A stretch of 64,000 bases of DNA from Lysobacterales bacterium (GCA_019634735.1 JAHCAT010000006.1:124001-188000); one strand, 5' to 3'. Positions 30,314 to 39,576 are shown, counted from the first letter of the stretch. The notes: generated by a model from the sequence alone, not told the origin. Translations and numbers: made by a program.

Positions 30314-30342
30314 ACGGTAGGCCACGCCCGCCGGCAGGTCAA
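30314..30342 (-). promoter_or_regulatory. Promoter of paralogue D
   Basis: TTGACC (30342-30337), 17 bases and TACCGT (30319-30314) lie on the minus strand. The boxes are kept although the spacer and the flanks differ from A-C. Confidence 0.6.
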
Positions 30343-30387
30343 ACCAGCGACCTGGACGGGTCGGCGCGCCCGCCTCCCCGCCCCCGG

Positions 30388-30419
30388 AAAAGCCGCGGGC
30401 CCGCGCGTGGCGGGCCCGC
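30388..30419 (-). terminator. Terminator of dsbC
   Basis: Two copies of GCGGGCCCGC (30395-30404 and 30410-30419), each self-complementary, pair around GCGTG. On the minus strand the stem is followed by GGC and TTTT (30391-30388). It stands 25 bases after the dsbC stop and before the promoter of paralogue D. Confidence 0.75.
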
Positions 30420-30444
30420 TGGAACTGCCGCAGGGCGGTGCCGA

Positions 30445-31173
30445 TCAGTCGGTGCCGGCCGCCGCCTGCTTGAGGCCGTCCAGCCGCATCAGCAACTGGT
30501 CGGCGGGCATGTAGCCGGGCAGCAGGGTGCCGTCCTCGGTGATCAGGGCCGGCGTGCCGGAGATGCCGATCTGCTGGCCCAGCGTGTAGTCCTCGCCGAC
30601 CGGGTTGGGGCAGGTGCGCTGCTCGACCTCCTGGCCCGCCTTGGCGCGGGTCATGGCGTCGCGGCGGTCCGGCGCGCACCAGACGTTGACGGCCTTCTGG
30701 AAGGATTCGCTGCCGACGCCGGCACGCGGGAACCACAGGTACTCGATGGCGATGCCGCGAGCGTTGTACTCGGCCATCTCCTGGTGCAGACGCCGGCAGT
30801 AGCCGCAGTCGATGTCGGTGAACACGGTCAGCCGGTGCTTGACCTCGGACGGCGCGAACACGATGCGCTTGTCGGCGGGCACGGCAGCCAGGGCCTCGCG
30901 GCGGGCGCCGGCGCGCTTCTGCTCGGTCAGGTCGACCCGGTTGACGATGTCGAACACCGCGCCCTGGACCAGGTAGCGGCCGTCGGCGGTGACATAGACC
31001 ACCTGGCCGCCGAGGGTGACCTCGTAGAAGCCGGGCAGGGTCGACTCGGCGATGGCGTCGATGCTGGCGCCAGGCACCAGGCCCTGGATGGCCTCGCGGA
31101 CCACCTTGTCGTCGGCGCTGGCAGGAAGGGAGGCGGCCAGCAGCAGGCCAACGGCGGCAAGGAACTTGTTCAT
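30445..31173 (-). CDS. dsbC: Periplasmic disulfide isomerase DsbC
   Basis: The 242-residue protein starts at 31173. The signal peptide is cleaved after residue 20 (ASA). The N-terminal dimerisation domain runs to about 80, followed by a helical linker and a thioredoxin domain with active site CGYC at 123-126. A second cysteine pair (WCAP and RTCP) lies further on. A cis-Pro loop (ISGTPALI) is present. DsbC reshuffles wrong disulfides in exported proteins, which suits the Cys-bearing secreted proteins nearby. It follows xerD on the same strand, the order known from E. coli, though here with a 374-base gap. Confidence 0.95.
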   Translation of the reverse strand: MNKFLAAVGLLLAASLPASADDKVVREAIQGLVPGASIDAIAESTLPGFYEVTLGGQVVYVTADGRYLVQGAVFDIVNRVDLTEQKRAGARREALAAVPADKRIVFAPSEVKHRLTVFTDIDCGYCRRLHQEMAEYNARGIAIEYLWFPRAGVGSESFQKAVNVWCAPDRRDAMTRAKAGQEVEQRTCPNPVGEDYTLGQQIGISGTPALITEDGTLLPGYMPADQLLMRLDGLKQAAAGTD

Positions 31174-31547
31174 CGGGTCATCCGTCAGGGGCGGGGCGTG
31201 GGGCTCCGACCGCGCCGGGGGCGTCAGGTTCCCCACCGCGCACCGGCGGCGGGACGCTGGCGCGGCCAGCCTGGCGCGGAGCGGGGCGCAGGGTAGCACG
31301 GGGCGGAGGCAGGGCCCTCCGGGGCGCAAGCGCCGGTGCTGGAGCGCGCCGTGTCCCGTGACCGATGTCGCAGCGACACCGCGACCCGCCACCGAGGCGG
31401 TGTGCGACGTCAGGCCCCTTGCCGTCGCCCTGCCCTGCCCCTCGTTGCGTGGACGGCGCCTTCCGATCGCCTGACAGCGATGATGTGGGCGGCTCAGACC
31501 GCCGGCGCCGCGCGGATGAAACCATGGGCCGCAGGAGGGGCCACAGG
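31174..31547. other. Gap between xerD and dsbC without a recognised gene
   Basis: The 374 bases hold only short Arg/Pro/Ala-rich frames with no credible start or family. I see no strong terminator or promoter. The dsbC promoter may lie here. Confidence 0.5.
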
Positions 31548-32489
31548 TCAGCCGCGCGGATGATGGGCCGCGTGCAGGCGCTTCAGCCCCTCGCGGGCGA
31601 CCAGGGTGTAGATCTGCGTGGTCGACAGGCTGGCATGGCCGAGCAGGAGCTGCAGCACGCGCAGGTCGGCGCCGTGGTTGAGCAGGTGGGTGGCGAAGGC
31701 ATGGCGCAGGCCATGCGGCGACAGCGCGGTGTCGATGCCGGCGACCAGGGCATGGCGCTTGATGAACTGCCAGAACGCCTGGCGGGTCAGCGCACCGCCG
31801 CGGGCGTTGAGGAACAGCGCAGGTTCGCCCGGGTGCCGGGCCAGCAGCGGGCGGGCGCCGGTCAGGTAGCGCTGCAGCCAGTGCCCGGCCTCTTCCCCGA
31901 CCGGCAGCAGGCGCTCCTTGTCGCCCTTGCCGACCACGCGCAGCACGCCCTGGCGCAAGTTGACCTGGTCCAGGCGCAGGCCGACCAGTTCGGAGACGCG
32001 CAGGCCGGTGGCGTACATCAATTCCAGCATGGCGCGGTCGCGCAGGCCCAGCGGGGTGTCGACATCGGGGGCGCGCAGCAGCGCCTCGACATCGGCCTCG
32101 CCGGGCGCCCGGGGCAGGCTGCGCCCCGGCTTCGGGGCCTCGATCAGCGCCGTGGGGTCGGCCTGGATACGGCCCTGGCGGAGCAGCCACTGGCTGAACC
32201 GGCGCAGGCAGGACAGCAGCCGCGCGTTGCTGCGCGGCTGGTAGCCCGCGACCAGGCGCTCGGCGAGATGGTCATACAGCAGGGCGCGATCGAGCTGGTC
32301 CAGGGCCAGGCCGCGGCCGGCCAGCCAGCGGCCGATGCCGGACAGGTCCTGCCGGTAGGCGGCCAGGGTGTTGCGGCTGGCGCCGGATTCCGACCAGTGG
32401 TGGTCGAGGAACGCATCGACCAGTGCCGCGGCCGCGGCCGGCAGCGGCGGCAGGCCGGCAAGCGCAGGGGCGGGGCGGGTTCGCGGCAT
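31548..32489 (-). CDS. xerD: Tyrosine recombinase XerD
   Basis: The 313-residue protein (start MPRTRPAPALAGL at 32489) has a core-binding SAM-like domain (about 20-110) and a catalytic domain with the full tyrosine-recombinase set: Arg164 (ATGLRVSEL), Lys188 (VGKGDKER), His259 and Arg262 (HGLRHAFATHLLNHG), His285 (LLGHASLSTTQ) and Tyr294. The C-terminal HAAHHPRG matches XerD more than XerC. With XerC it resolves chromosome dimers at dif under FtsK control. No dif site is seen here. It is divergent from the RDD gene, with 43 bases between the start codons. Confidence 0.94.
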   Translation of the reverse strand: MPRTRPAPALAGLPPLPAAAAALVDAFLDHHWSESGASRNTLAAYRQDLSGIGRWLAGRGLALDQLDRALLYDHLAERLVAGYQPRSNARLLSCLRRFSQWLLRQGRIQADPTALIEAPKPGRSLPRAPGEADVEALLRAPDVDTPLGLRDRAMLELMYATGLRVSELVGLRLDQVNLRQGVLRVVGKGDKERLLPVGEEAGHWLQRYLTGARPLLARHPGEPALFLNARGGALTRQAFWQFIKRHALVAGIDTALSPHGLRHAFATHLLNHGADLRVLQLLLGHASLSTTQIYTLVAREGLKRLHAAHHPRG

Positions 32490-32532
32490 GCTGGTATGGT
32501 CCGTTCCCCGCCCTGCCCTGCCAAGTCCCGCC

Positions 32533-32991
32533 ATGTCCGCCGAGCCGCCCGCCGCCCCCTGGCGCCGCCTGATCGCCTTCGTCTACGACCTGATGGCGCT
32601 GATCGGGCTGTGGTTCTTCATCGCCCTGGTGGCGGTGGCGGTCAGTGGCGGACCGGTCGGCTCGGCGATCGAGGACGGCGCCGTGCGGGTGCGCGACTGG
32701 CCGGCGCAGATCGCGCTGTATGTCGCCCTGTGGCTGGCCACCGGGCTGTATTACACGCTGTCCTGGCGGTTCGGCGGGCAGACCCTGGGCATGCGCCCCT
32801 GGCGGCTGGTGGTGCGCAGCCGCGACGGCGGCCGGATCGGCTGGGGCCAGGCCTGGCTGCGCTACCTGGTCGGCTGCCTGGTGGCGCTGCCGGCCGGCGC
32901 CGGCCTGCTGTGGACCCTGATCGACCGCGACCGCCGCGCGCCGCACGATCTTGCCGCCGGCACCAGGATGGCGCTGCTGCCGTCCGGCTGA
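32533..32991 (+). CDS. RDD family membrane protein
   Basis: The 152-residue protein starts at 32533 (MSAEPPAAPWRRLIAFVYD), with the family's Arg and Asp in the first helix (RLIAFVYDLMAL). It has three hydrophobic segments: about 12-35, 60-78 and 110-130. TLGMRPWRLVV is the conserved loop. RDD proteins are small inner-membrane proteins of uncertain function, some linked to ion exchange. It is divergently arranged with xerD, the placement seen in other Xanthomonadales. Confidence 0.85.
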   Translation: MSAEPPAAPWRRLIAFVYDLMALIGLWFFIALVAVAVSGGPVGSAIEDGAVRVRDWPAQIALYVALWLATGLYYTLSWRFGGQTLGMRPWRLVVRSRDGGRIGWGQAWLRYLVGCLVALPAGAGLLWTLIDRDRRAPHDLAAGTRMALLPSG

Positions 32992-33347
32992 GTCGTCCCC
33001 GGGCAACTGAGCGGGGCGTCCTGGGCTGGCCGGGTCAGGGGCAACGGCAAAGCTGGAGATCAGAGCGATCTCATCGAGCAAAGCCGGCAGGGGTCCTCCA
33101 GGTGGCTAGGCGGGCTCTCCCAGCACCTGGGTGCCGCGATTCTTTCGTCGTCGGGGGTTGGGACCGGGACTGGGGACGTGGGCGGGGGTGGCCAGAGATC
33201 TGGCAACGGGGTTCCGGGCTTCGAGTTCCCGGGAGTGCAGCGGGATCCGGTCCCTCATGCCGCGGCAGGTGAGCGTGCTTGGGGGTGGTGTTCCGGTACG
33301 ACCGTTTCCGGGGCGCGCGGGTGCCCGTGGGCGTGGCCACGTTTTAG

Positions 33348-33452
33348 GGCGCGCGCTGGCCGGGGCGGCCCTCTCCCCCGCCCCTCCCCCGCAGGCGGGG
33401 GAGGGGAGAAGTGCGGTGCCGTCGCACTGGCGGTACGCGCTTGGCAGGGGCG
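33348..33452. repeat. Partial, inverted copy of the 270-bp repeat
   Basis: Read on the minus strand this matches the left-central part of the copies at 4378 and 47481: CTGCCA..., GTGCGACGGCACCGCACTTC, the CCCCTCCCCCGC/GCGGGGGAGGGG hairpin and GCCAGCGC. The right half and both terminal repeats are missing. Confidence 0.65.
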
Positions 33453-33517
33453 CTGGCTGTGGGGGTGGCGATACGAAAGGGACAAGCCTCGCCGCGGGGG
33501 GAAGGACAGTTCACGCT

Positions 33518-33853
33518 CCGTCCCTGCTCCCTGGCTCCCTGGCTCCCTGGCTCCCTGGCTCCCTGGCTCCCTGGTCCCTGGCCCTTGGTCCTTTGTCCCT
33601 GGCCCCTGGCCCCTGGCCCCTGGTCCCTGGTGCCTGGCCCCTGGCCCCTGGCCCCTGGCCCCGGCCCCTGGCCCCTGGCCCCTGGTCCCTGGTCCCTGGT
33701 CCCTGGTCCCTGGTCCCTGGTCCCTGGTCCCTGGTCCCTGGCTCCCTGGTCCCTGGTCCCTGGTCCCTGGTCCCCGGTCCCCGGTCCCCGCTCCCCGCTC
33801 CCCGGTCCCCGCTCCCCGCTCCCCGGTCCCCGCTCCCCGCTCCCCGCTCCCCC
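33518..33853. repeat. Large 7/8-bp tandem array ending at the holC stop codon
   Basis: About 335 bases consist almost wholly of short C-rich units on the plus strand. First come 8-mers CTCCCTGG, then 7-mers TCCCTGG and CCCCTGG with variants. Near holC the units are CCCCGGT and CCCCGCT. On the holC-coding strand this reads as GGGGAGC/GGGGACC/CCAGGGA runs beginning directly after TGA, with dozens of G3-G4 tracts spaced 3-4 bases apart. Confidence 0.92.
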
Positions 33854-34285
33854 TCAGGGCCCCAGCTCGAACATGACCGGCGCCAGCCCGGCGGCCTGGT
33901 AGTCGCGCCAGCGCTGGCGGGCGGCGGTGCGGCCGCGGTCGTCCTGGGGCACGATCTCGATGATCCGTCCCGGCGCGGCGGTCAGCGGCGCCGGGCCGAG
34001 GTTCAGCCGCACGTCGGCCTCGGGCGCCGGCTGGCCGGGCGCCGCGATGAGGATCCAGGCTGCCGCGGCGTGCTCGTCGTCGGCCAGCGCGTGGGGCAGG
34101 AACAGGCCCGGATCGACCGCCCACAGGCGGTCGTCCAGCACGCGCGCCTGCGTGGCGTTGCCGGCCAGCACCAGCAGCGGTCGCCCGCCGCCGGTGGCCA
34201 GCCGCGCCAGCAGGGTAAGCGCCGGCGCCAGGGGATCGGCGTCGGGAAAGCCGGCGGCGCGATGGAACTCGACGGCGTCCGGCAT
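33854..34285 (-). CDS. holC: DNA polymerase III chi subunit HolC
   Basis: The 143-residue protein begins at 34285 (MPDAVEFHR), not at the upstream frame that runs through pepA. It shows the chi pattern: a short N-terminal strand-helix, LVLAGNATQARVLDDRLW, FLPHALA, then an Asn-Leu-Gly-Pro strand and RWRDYQAAG. Chi links the clamp loader to SSB. It lies 10 bases after pepA, the usual pairing. valS, which normally follows, is absent and the heptamer array starts at the stop codon. Confidence 0.88.
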   Translation of the reverse strand: MPDAVEFHRAAGFPDADPLAPALTLLARLATGGGRPLLVLAGNATQARVLDDRLWAVDPGLFLPHALADDEHAAAAWILIAAPGQPAPEADVRLNLGPAPLTAAPGRIIEIVPQDDRGRTAARQRWRDYQAAGLAPVMFELGP

Positions 34286-34295
34286 GGCGTGCGGC

Positions 34296-35774
34296 TCAGC
34301 CGGCGGCCTGGCGTGCCAGGTATTCCACCAGCAGCGGCACCGGCCGGCCGGTGGCCAGGCCCTTGCGGCCCTCGTCCCAGGCGGTGCCTGCGATGTCGAG
34401 GTGCGCCCAGCGCTGGCCTTCGGTGAACCGCCACAGGAAGCAGGCGGCGGTGATCGCGCCGCCCCACTTGCCGCCCAGGTTGGCGACATCGGCGACCACC
34501 GAGTCGATCTGCTCCTGGTAGTCGCTCCACAGAGGCATGCGCCAGGCGCGGTCGTGCTCGGCTTCGCCGGCCTCGAGCAGCTCGCGGGCCAGCTCGTCGT
34601 CGGCGCTGAACAGCCCGTGCGGATGCTTGCCCAGGGCGACCACGCAGGCGCCGGTGAGGGTCGCGCAATCGACCAGCACCTTCGGCTCGAAGGTCTTCTG
34701 GGCCCAGGTCAGCGCGTCGCACAGGATCAGCCGGCCCTCGGCGTCGGTGTTGAGCACTTCGATGGTCTTGCCCGACATCGAGGTCAGCACGTCGCCGGGC
34801 CGGTAGGCGGCGCCGTCGGGCATGTTCTCGACCGCCGCCACCACGACGCTCAGGTTGACCGGCAGGCGCGCGCGCACCGCTGCTTCGAAGGCGCCCAGCA
34901 CGGTGGCCGCGCCGCACATGTCGAACTTCATCTCCTCCATGCCCGGCCCGGGCTTGAGCGAGATGCCGCCGGTGTCGAAGGTGATGCCCTTGCCGACCAG
35001 CACATGCGGCTTGTCGCCCTCGGCGCCGCCGCGCCAGGACAGCGCGATCAGGCGCGGCCGGTTGGCGCTGCCGCGCGCAACCGCCAGCAGCGAGCCCATG
35101 CCGAGGGATTCCATCTCGGCTTCCTCGAGCACCGTGCAATCCACGCCCTCCAGGCTGGCGGCCAGCGCCTGGGCGTGCTTGGCCATGTACTCGGGCGTGC
35201 AGATGTTGGGCGGCAGGTTGCCCAGCTCGCGGGCCGCAGCAACGCCGGCGGCGGTGGCGCGGGCGCGCGCCAGCGCCGGCGCGTCGGCGTCGCCGCCGGG
35301 CAGGTCGAGGCGGCGCAGGGCCACCGGCCTGGGCTTGCGGGTGGCCGTGTACTGGTAGGACTCCGCCGCGGCGACCTGGACGGCGTGGCGGATGCGCCAG
35401 GCGCGGTCGCGACCGGGCACGTCGATTTCCGGCAGCGTCAGCAGGGCGTCGGCGGCTGGCGTCTCGCGCAGCGCGCGCACGGCGACCGCCACCGCCTTGC
35501 GGTAGGCGGCGGCATCGAACTTGCGGCGATCGCCCAGGCCGACCACCAGCACGCGCGGTGAATCCAGGCCATCCAGGCGGTGCAGCACGCCTACCTTGCC
35601 CGACTTGCCGCTGATATCCTCGGCGTCGACCAGGGCTTTCAGGCGGCCACCGCAGGCTTCATCGACGGCTGCCGCCGCCGAGGTCATCACGCGGTCCTCG
35701 AAGAGACCGACGACAAGGGCGCCCACTGCCGCCGAAGCGGGCCGGGCCTGGGTCAGAGCGAAATCGATCGACAT
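34296..35774 (-). CDS. pepA: Leucyl aminopeptidase PepA
   Basis: The 492-residue M17 enzyme carries all metal and catalytic residues: Lys262 and Asp267 ([11 protein letters not shown]), Lys274, Asp285, and Asp344/Glu346/Arg348 ([10 protein letters not shown]). It removes N-terminal amino acids. In E. coli PepA (XerA) also binds DNA as an accessory factor in Xer recombination at plasmid cer sites, and xerD lies nearby here. The start at 35774 is the first Met of a natural N-terminus (MSIDFALTQ). It is divergent from lptF with 134 bases between. Confidence 0.96.
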   Translation of the reverse strand: MSIDFALTQARPASAAVGALVVGLFEDRVMTSAAAAVDEACGGRLKALVDAEDISGKSGKVGVLHRLDGLDSPRVLVVGLGDRRKFDAAAYRKAVAVAVRALRETPAADALLTLPEIDVPGRDRAWRIRHAVQVAAAESYQYTATRKPRPVALRRLDLPGGDADAPALARARATAAGVAAARELGNLPPNICTPEYMAKHAQALAASLEGVDCTVLEEAEMESLGMGSLLAVARGSANRPRLIALSWRGGAEGDKPHVLVGKGITFDTGGISLKPGPGMEEMKFDMCGAATVLGAFEAAVRARLPVNLSVVVAAVENMPDGAAYRPGDVLTSMSGKTIEVLNTDAEGRLILCDALTWAQKTFEPKVLVDCATLTGACVVALGKHPHGLFSADDELARELLEAGEAEHDRAWRMPLWSDYQEQIDSVVADVANLGGKWGGAITAACFLWRFTEGQRWAHLDIAGTAWDEGRKGLATGRPVPLLVEYLARQAAG

Positions 35775-35908
35775 GGCATTCCTGCAGCAAGGGAACCGGG
35801 GCGCCAGCGGCGCCGCGGTCCGTGAAGGTGGTCCGGGATGATCCTGGGCGGCGCGCGCGCGGGCGCCCCGGCAGCACGTGAGTTTAGCAGCCCGGTCCGG
35901 AGACCCTG

Positions 35909-36988
35909 ATGCTGGGCCGCCTCGACCGCTACGTGATCACCGAGCTGCTGCAGGCCCTGCTGGCGGTGATGGCGGTGATGCTGATCGTCGTGCTGGGCGG
36001 CGTCATGGCCGACACGCTGAGCAAGATCGCGCGCGGCAAGGTTGCCGCGGCGCTGCTGGTCTCGCAGATCGGCCTGCGCTCGCTGGAGGCGCTGGTGCTG
36101 ATCCTGCCGCTGGCGCTGTTCCTGGGCGTGCTGCTGGGCCTGGGTCGCCTGTACCGCGACGGCGAGATGGCGGTGCTAGCGGCCTCCGGCTACGGCCCGA
36201 GGCAATTGCTGGTGCCGATCGCCTGCGTCGCCCTGCCGGTCGCCGCGGTGCTGGCGGCGCTGTCGTTCTGGCTGGCCCCCGGCGCCGCGCGCGCCGGCAA
36301 CCGGATGATCCAGGAGGCAAGCCGGTCGATGCTGGTCGCCGGCCTGGAACCCGGCCGCTTCGTGGAGATCCCCGGGCGCGACGCGGTGCTCTACATCGGC
36401 GAGATGAACGCCGCCGGCACCCGCTTCGGCCAGCTGTTCGTCTACAACGAGCGCGAGGACGGCATCGACATCATCAGCGCCGAGTCGGGCGAGTTCTTCC
36501 GCGACGCCGTCGAGGAGCGCTACCTGCAGCTCGAGGACGGCTTCCGCGTCGAGGGCACGCTGGAGAACGCGGCGTTCCGGACCATGCGCTTCGAGCGCAA
36601 CAGCCTGCGCATCCCCGATGCGCCGGAAACCCAGCTCAAACACCCGACCGCCGAGATCGACACCCTGAGCCTGCTCGAGGACGAGTCGCCGGCGGCGCGG
36701 GCGGAGCTGCACTGGCGCCTCTCGGCGGTGCTGGCGCCGCTGCTGCTGGCCTGGCTGGCGCTGCCGATGTCGCGCTCGCCGCCGCGACGCACCCGCTACG
36801 GCAAGATCCTGCTGGCCCTGCTGGCCTATCTGGTGATGACCAACCTGCTCGGCCTCGGCCGCGCCTGGCTGCAGCAGGGCGTGCTGCCGCCCTATCTTGG
36901 CCTGTGGTGGATCTACGCCGGCGGCCTGCTGCTGGCCGGCTGGCTGTACCGTCGCGACAGCCGCCTGCCCGGCGGCGGAGCCGGCTGA
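35909..36988 (+). CDS. lptF: LPS export permease LptF
   Basis: The 359-residue protein starts at 35909 with GGAG six bases upstream. It has three N-terminal helices ([18 protein letters not shown] onward), a periplasmic beta-jellyroll of about 170 residues and three C-terminal helices, the YjgP/YjgQ plan. With LptG and the LptB ATPase it extracts LPS from the inner membrane and hands it to LptC. Its stop overlaps the lptG start (TGATG). Confidence 0.95.
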   Translation: MLGRLDRYVITELLQALLAVMAVMLIVVLGGVMADTLSKIARGKVAAALLVSQIGLRSLEALVLILPLALFLGVLLGLGRLYRDGEMAVLAASGYGPRQLLVPIACVALPVAAVLAALSFWLAPGAARAGNRMIQEASRSMLVAGLEPGRFVEIPGRDAVLYIGEMNAAGTRFGQLFVYNEREDGIDIISAESGEFFRDAVEERYLQLEDGFRVEGTLENAAFRTMRFERNSLRIPDAPETQLKHPTAEIDTLSLLEDESPAARAELHWRLSAVLAPLLLAWLALPMSRSPPRRTRYGKILLALLAYLVMTNLLGLGRAWLQQGVLPPYLGLWWIYAGGLLLAGWLYRRDSRLPGGGAG

Positions 36989-38073
36989 TGGCGCTGCTGC
37001 CGGTGCGCCAGGTCGACCGCCTGCTGGCCTCGACGGTGGCCGCCAGCACCCTGGTGGTGATGGCGGTGCTGATCGGCTTCGACCTGTTGCTGGCCCTGGT
37101 CGGCGAGTTCGAGGACCTCGGCGAGGGCGACTACACCCTGGTCAAGGCGCTTGTCTACGTCGCCTACACGGTGCCGCGCCGCATCCACGAGAACTTCGCC
37201 TACTGCGCGCTGATCGGCACCCTGGTCGGGCTGGGCGTGCTGGCCAGCCAGGGCGAGCTGACCGCGCTGCGCGCCGCCGGCCTCGCCAAGCGCCGGATCG
37301 CGCTGGCCGCGGTCGCCGTGGTCGCCGCCATGACCCTGGCGGTGACCGCGATCGGCGAGACGCTGGCGCCGCAGGGCGAGCGCTGGGCCCAGGCCCTGGC
37401 GCTGCAGGCCAAGAACCGCGACTACGCGCTGTCCGGCCTGGGCCTGTGGGCGCGCGACGCCGACACCGTGATCAACGCCAAGCGCGTGCTCAACGACCGG
37501 GGCCGCCTGGAATTGCGCGAGATCCGCCTGTTCGCCTTCGAGCCCGGCGGCCGCCTCGCCGAGGTGACCCGCGCGGGCCGTGCCGTCCACGAGCAGGGCC
37601 AGTGGCGCCTGGACGAAGTGCAGCGCTTCCGCTTCCACGGCGACCGCGTCGAGTCGCTGGCCGCGGAAAGCGACGGCTGGCAGTCCAGCCTGGACCCGGC
37701 CGTGCTCGGCCAGGGCGCCATCCGCGCCCGCTATCTGGACCTGGCCGCGCTGTGGGAAAGCTGGCAGTACCGCAAGGCCAACCGCCTGCATACCCAGGAC
37801 ATCGAGGCGGCGTTCTGGATGCGCCTGTTCTCGCCGCTGACCACCCTGGCCCTGGTGTTCGCGGTGACGCCGTTCGCGTTCGGCGCGCTGCGCTCGGGCG
37901 GCTTCGGCAAGCGCCTGTTCCTGGGCATCGTGATCGCGGTCAGCTTCCATTTCCTGCAGCGGGCGCTGATCAACCTGGCCGACGTCTACGGCTACAGCCT
38001 GCCGCTGGTCAACGCCCTGCCCCTGCTGCTGCTGGGGGCGGCCGGCTGGCTGTACTACCACCGCCACCCGTAA
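36988..38073 (+). CDS. lptG: LPS export permease LptG
   Basis: The 361-residue partner of LptF has the same six-helix plus jellyroll plan: VDRLLASTVAASTLVVMAVL at the start and ALPLLLLGAAGWLYYHRHP at the end. The ATG shares one base with the lptF stop, so expression is coupled. The in-frame extension to 35878 lies inside lptF and is not real. Confidence 0.95.
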   Translation: MALLPVRQVDRLLASTVAASTLVVMAVLIGFDLLLALVGEFEDLGEGDYTLVKALVYVAYTVPRRIHENFAYCALIGTLVGLGVLASQGELTALRAAGLAKRRIALAAVAVVAAMTLAVTAIGETLAPQGERWAQALALQAKNRDYALSGLGLWARDADTVINAKRVLNDRGRLELREIRLFAFEPGGRLAEVTRAGRAVHEQGQWRLDEVQRFRFHGDRVESLAAESDGWQSSLDPAVLGQGAIRARYLDLAALWESWQYRKANRLHTQDIEAAFWMRLFSPLTTLALVFAVTPFAFGALRSGGFGKRLFLGIVIAVSFHFLQRALINLADVYGYSLPLVNALPLLLLGAAGWLYYHRHP

Positions 38074-38308
38074 CGGCCACCTGGCAGCCGGGGCGGTCGC
38101 GCCGGGCGGTGTCCGGTCCGGCCGCGCACGCTGGCCGCGGACAGCACTAACCTTGCCCTGCCGCTCGCCGGTGTGCGAGCCGGGTGCCTGCCGCGTGGTT
38201 CCCTGCCATCGAGGCAACCCGTGGTTGCCCCCGGCGAGTCCAGCCACGCGTATGAGCCGATCCGGGCGCTTCCTGCGCCTAGTCGGCGAAACCCTGCGGA
38301 GTCCTGCC

Positions 38309-39517
38309 ATGAAGCCCGTCCATCGCCGCACCGCGCCGTTCCTGCTGCTGGCCCTCGCCCTGCCCTGCGCCGCCCTGGCCGGCGATCCGCTGCCACCGCC
38401 GACCCTGGCCGCGGGCGGCGGCCTGGATGCCGACGCCCTGCCGCATGACGAGATGCCGCCGTTCGTGCGCGCCAACATCGAGCGCGAGCTGGCGCAGAGC
38501 CAGGCGCTGCTGCGCGCGCTAGGGCGGCTGCCCGCGCCCTCGTCGACCAGCGCCCTGGATGCCCTGGTCTGGCCGCTGCGCGCCCGGCCCGGCTACCGCG
38601 ATCCGGACTACCACGGCATCTCCAACTACGTGGACCTCAACCCGGCTTTCCCGAACCAGTTGCTGGACTGGAACTGCGGTTCCCGCACCTACGACATGGC
38701 CAACGGCTACAACCACGCCGGCATCGACTATTTCCTGTGGCCGTTCCCCTGGCGGATGATGGACCAGGCGGTCATCGAGATCGTCGCGGTGGCGCCCGGC
38801 GTCATCCTGCACAAGCACGACGGCCACCCCGACCGCAGCTGCGACGCCAACGCCGCCGCCAACTGGAATGCCGTCTACGTCCAGCATGCCGACGGCACCG
38901 TCGCCTGGTACGGCCACATGAAGAACGGCAGCACCACGACCAAGGCGGTCGGCCAGCCGGTGGTGGCCGGCGAATACCTGGGCCTGGTCGGCAGCTCCGG
39001 CCGCTCCTCCGGCCCGCACCTGCACCTGGAGCTGCGCGCCGACGCCGGCGCCAACCCGGCCATCATCGAGCCGCATGCCGGCGCCTGCCGGACCGGCCCG
39101 ACCCTGTGGGCCGCCCAGCGGCCCTACCGCGACAGCGGCATCAACAAGCTCGCCACCCATTCGGCCGTGCCCAACCACAACGCCGGCTGCCCCAACCCCG
39201 GCCAGGAAACCCCGAACTTCAGCAACCACTTCCGGCCCGGCATCGACAACCTGTTCGTGGTGCCCTACTACCGCGACCAGGTGCAGGGCGTCGCCGCCAC
39301 CTACCGCCTGCGTCGCCGCGGCAACGTCGCCAGCCAGTGGCAGCACGCCAGCCCGCAGACCTGGAACGCCTCCTGGTGGTCGTGGTCCTGGCAGCCGCTG
39401 CCGGCCGGCACCGCCCATGGCGTCTGGATCTTCGAGGCGCAGTACGGCGACCAGGTCGCCCGCCACGAGTTCACCGTCGGCACCGACATCCTGATGGCGA
39501 CGACTTTCGGCGGCTGA
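38309..39517 (+). CDS. Exported M23 family metallopeptidase
   Basis: The 402-residue protein starts at 38309 with GGAG seven bases upstream. Longer in-frame starts lie in GC-rich leader. The signal peptide is cleaved after residue 24 (ALA). The M23 zinc site is complete: His136 and Asp140 (YNHAGID), His203 (WYGHMK) and the HxH pair His237/His239 (GPHLHLEL). About 150 residues after the catalytic domain form a separate C-terminal beta-rich domain ending in a Trp-rich stretch (WNASWWSWSWQPL). It probably cuts peptidoglycan peptides, either in the periplasm or as a secreted lytic enzyme. Cysteines in the catalytic region could be DsbC substrates. Confidence 0.88.
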   Translation: MKPVHRRTAPFLLLALALPCAALAGDPLPPPTLAAGGGLDADALPHDEMPPFVRANIERELAQSQALLRALGRLPAPSSTSALDALVWPLRARPGYRDPDYHGISNYVDLNPAFPNQLLDWNCGSRTYDMANGYNHAGIDYFLWPFPWRMMDQAVIEIVAVAPGVILHKHDGHPDRSCDANAAANWNAVYVQHADGTVAWYGHMKNGSTTTKAVGQPVVAGEYLGLVGSSGRSSGPHLHLELRADAGANPAIIEPHAGACRTGPTLWAAQRPYRDSGINKLATHSAVPNHNAGCPNPGQETPNFSNHFRPGIDNLFVVPYYRDQVQGVAATYRLRRRGNVASQWQHASPQTWNASWWSWSWQPLPAGTAHGVWIFEAQYGDQVARHEFTVGTDILMATTFGG

Positions 39518-39576
39518 AGCCGCGGTGGTTCGCGCGACGGTGCGGAGTCCCCCAGGGTGCCGCCGCGAGCGGCTGC

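Larger units (their letters stand above)
32992..33853. other. Gene-free stretch with repeats between convergent genes
   Basis: The 862 bases lie between the ends of the RDD gene and holC. The first 330 bases hold GC-rich sequence with no gene, including a GTTGGGACCGGGACTGGGGA tract near 33158 that resembles the heptamers. A partial inverted copy of the 270-bp repeat follows (33348-33452), then the tandem array. Long frames here are low-complexity translations of the repeats. Confidence 0.7.

Noticed and set aside
28336-31296. Plus-strand frame of 986 codons opposite paralogue D and dsbC
   Set aside because: Antisense to a gene with a signal peptide, promoter and paralogues; no domain seen.
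33518-33853. Possible CRISPR array
   Set aside because: Units are 7-8 bp with no spacers of unique sequence and no cas genes nearby.
33131-34426. Frame made of repeated PGPWSLVPGPW-like peptide over the tandem array
   Set aside because: A 7-bp repeat is open in several frames by chance. There is no ribosome site and the units vary in ways that ignore codons.
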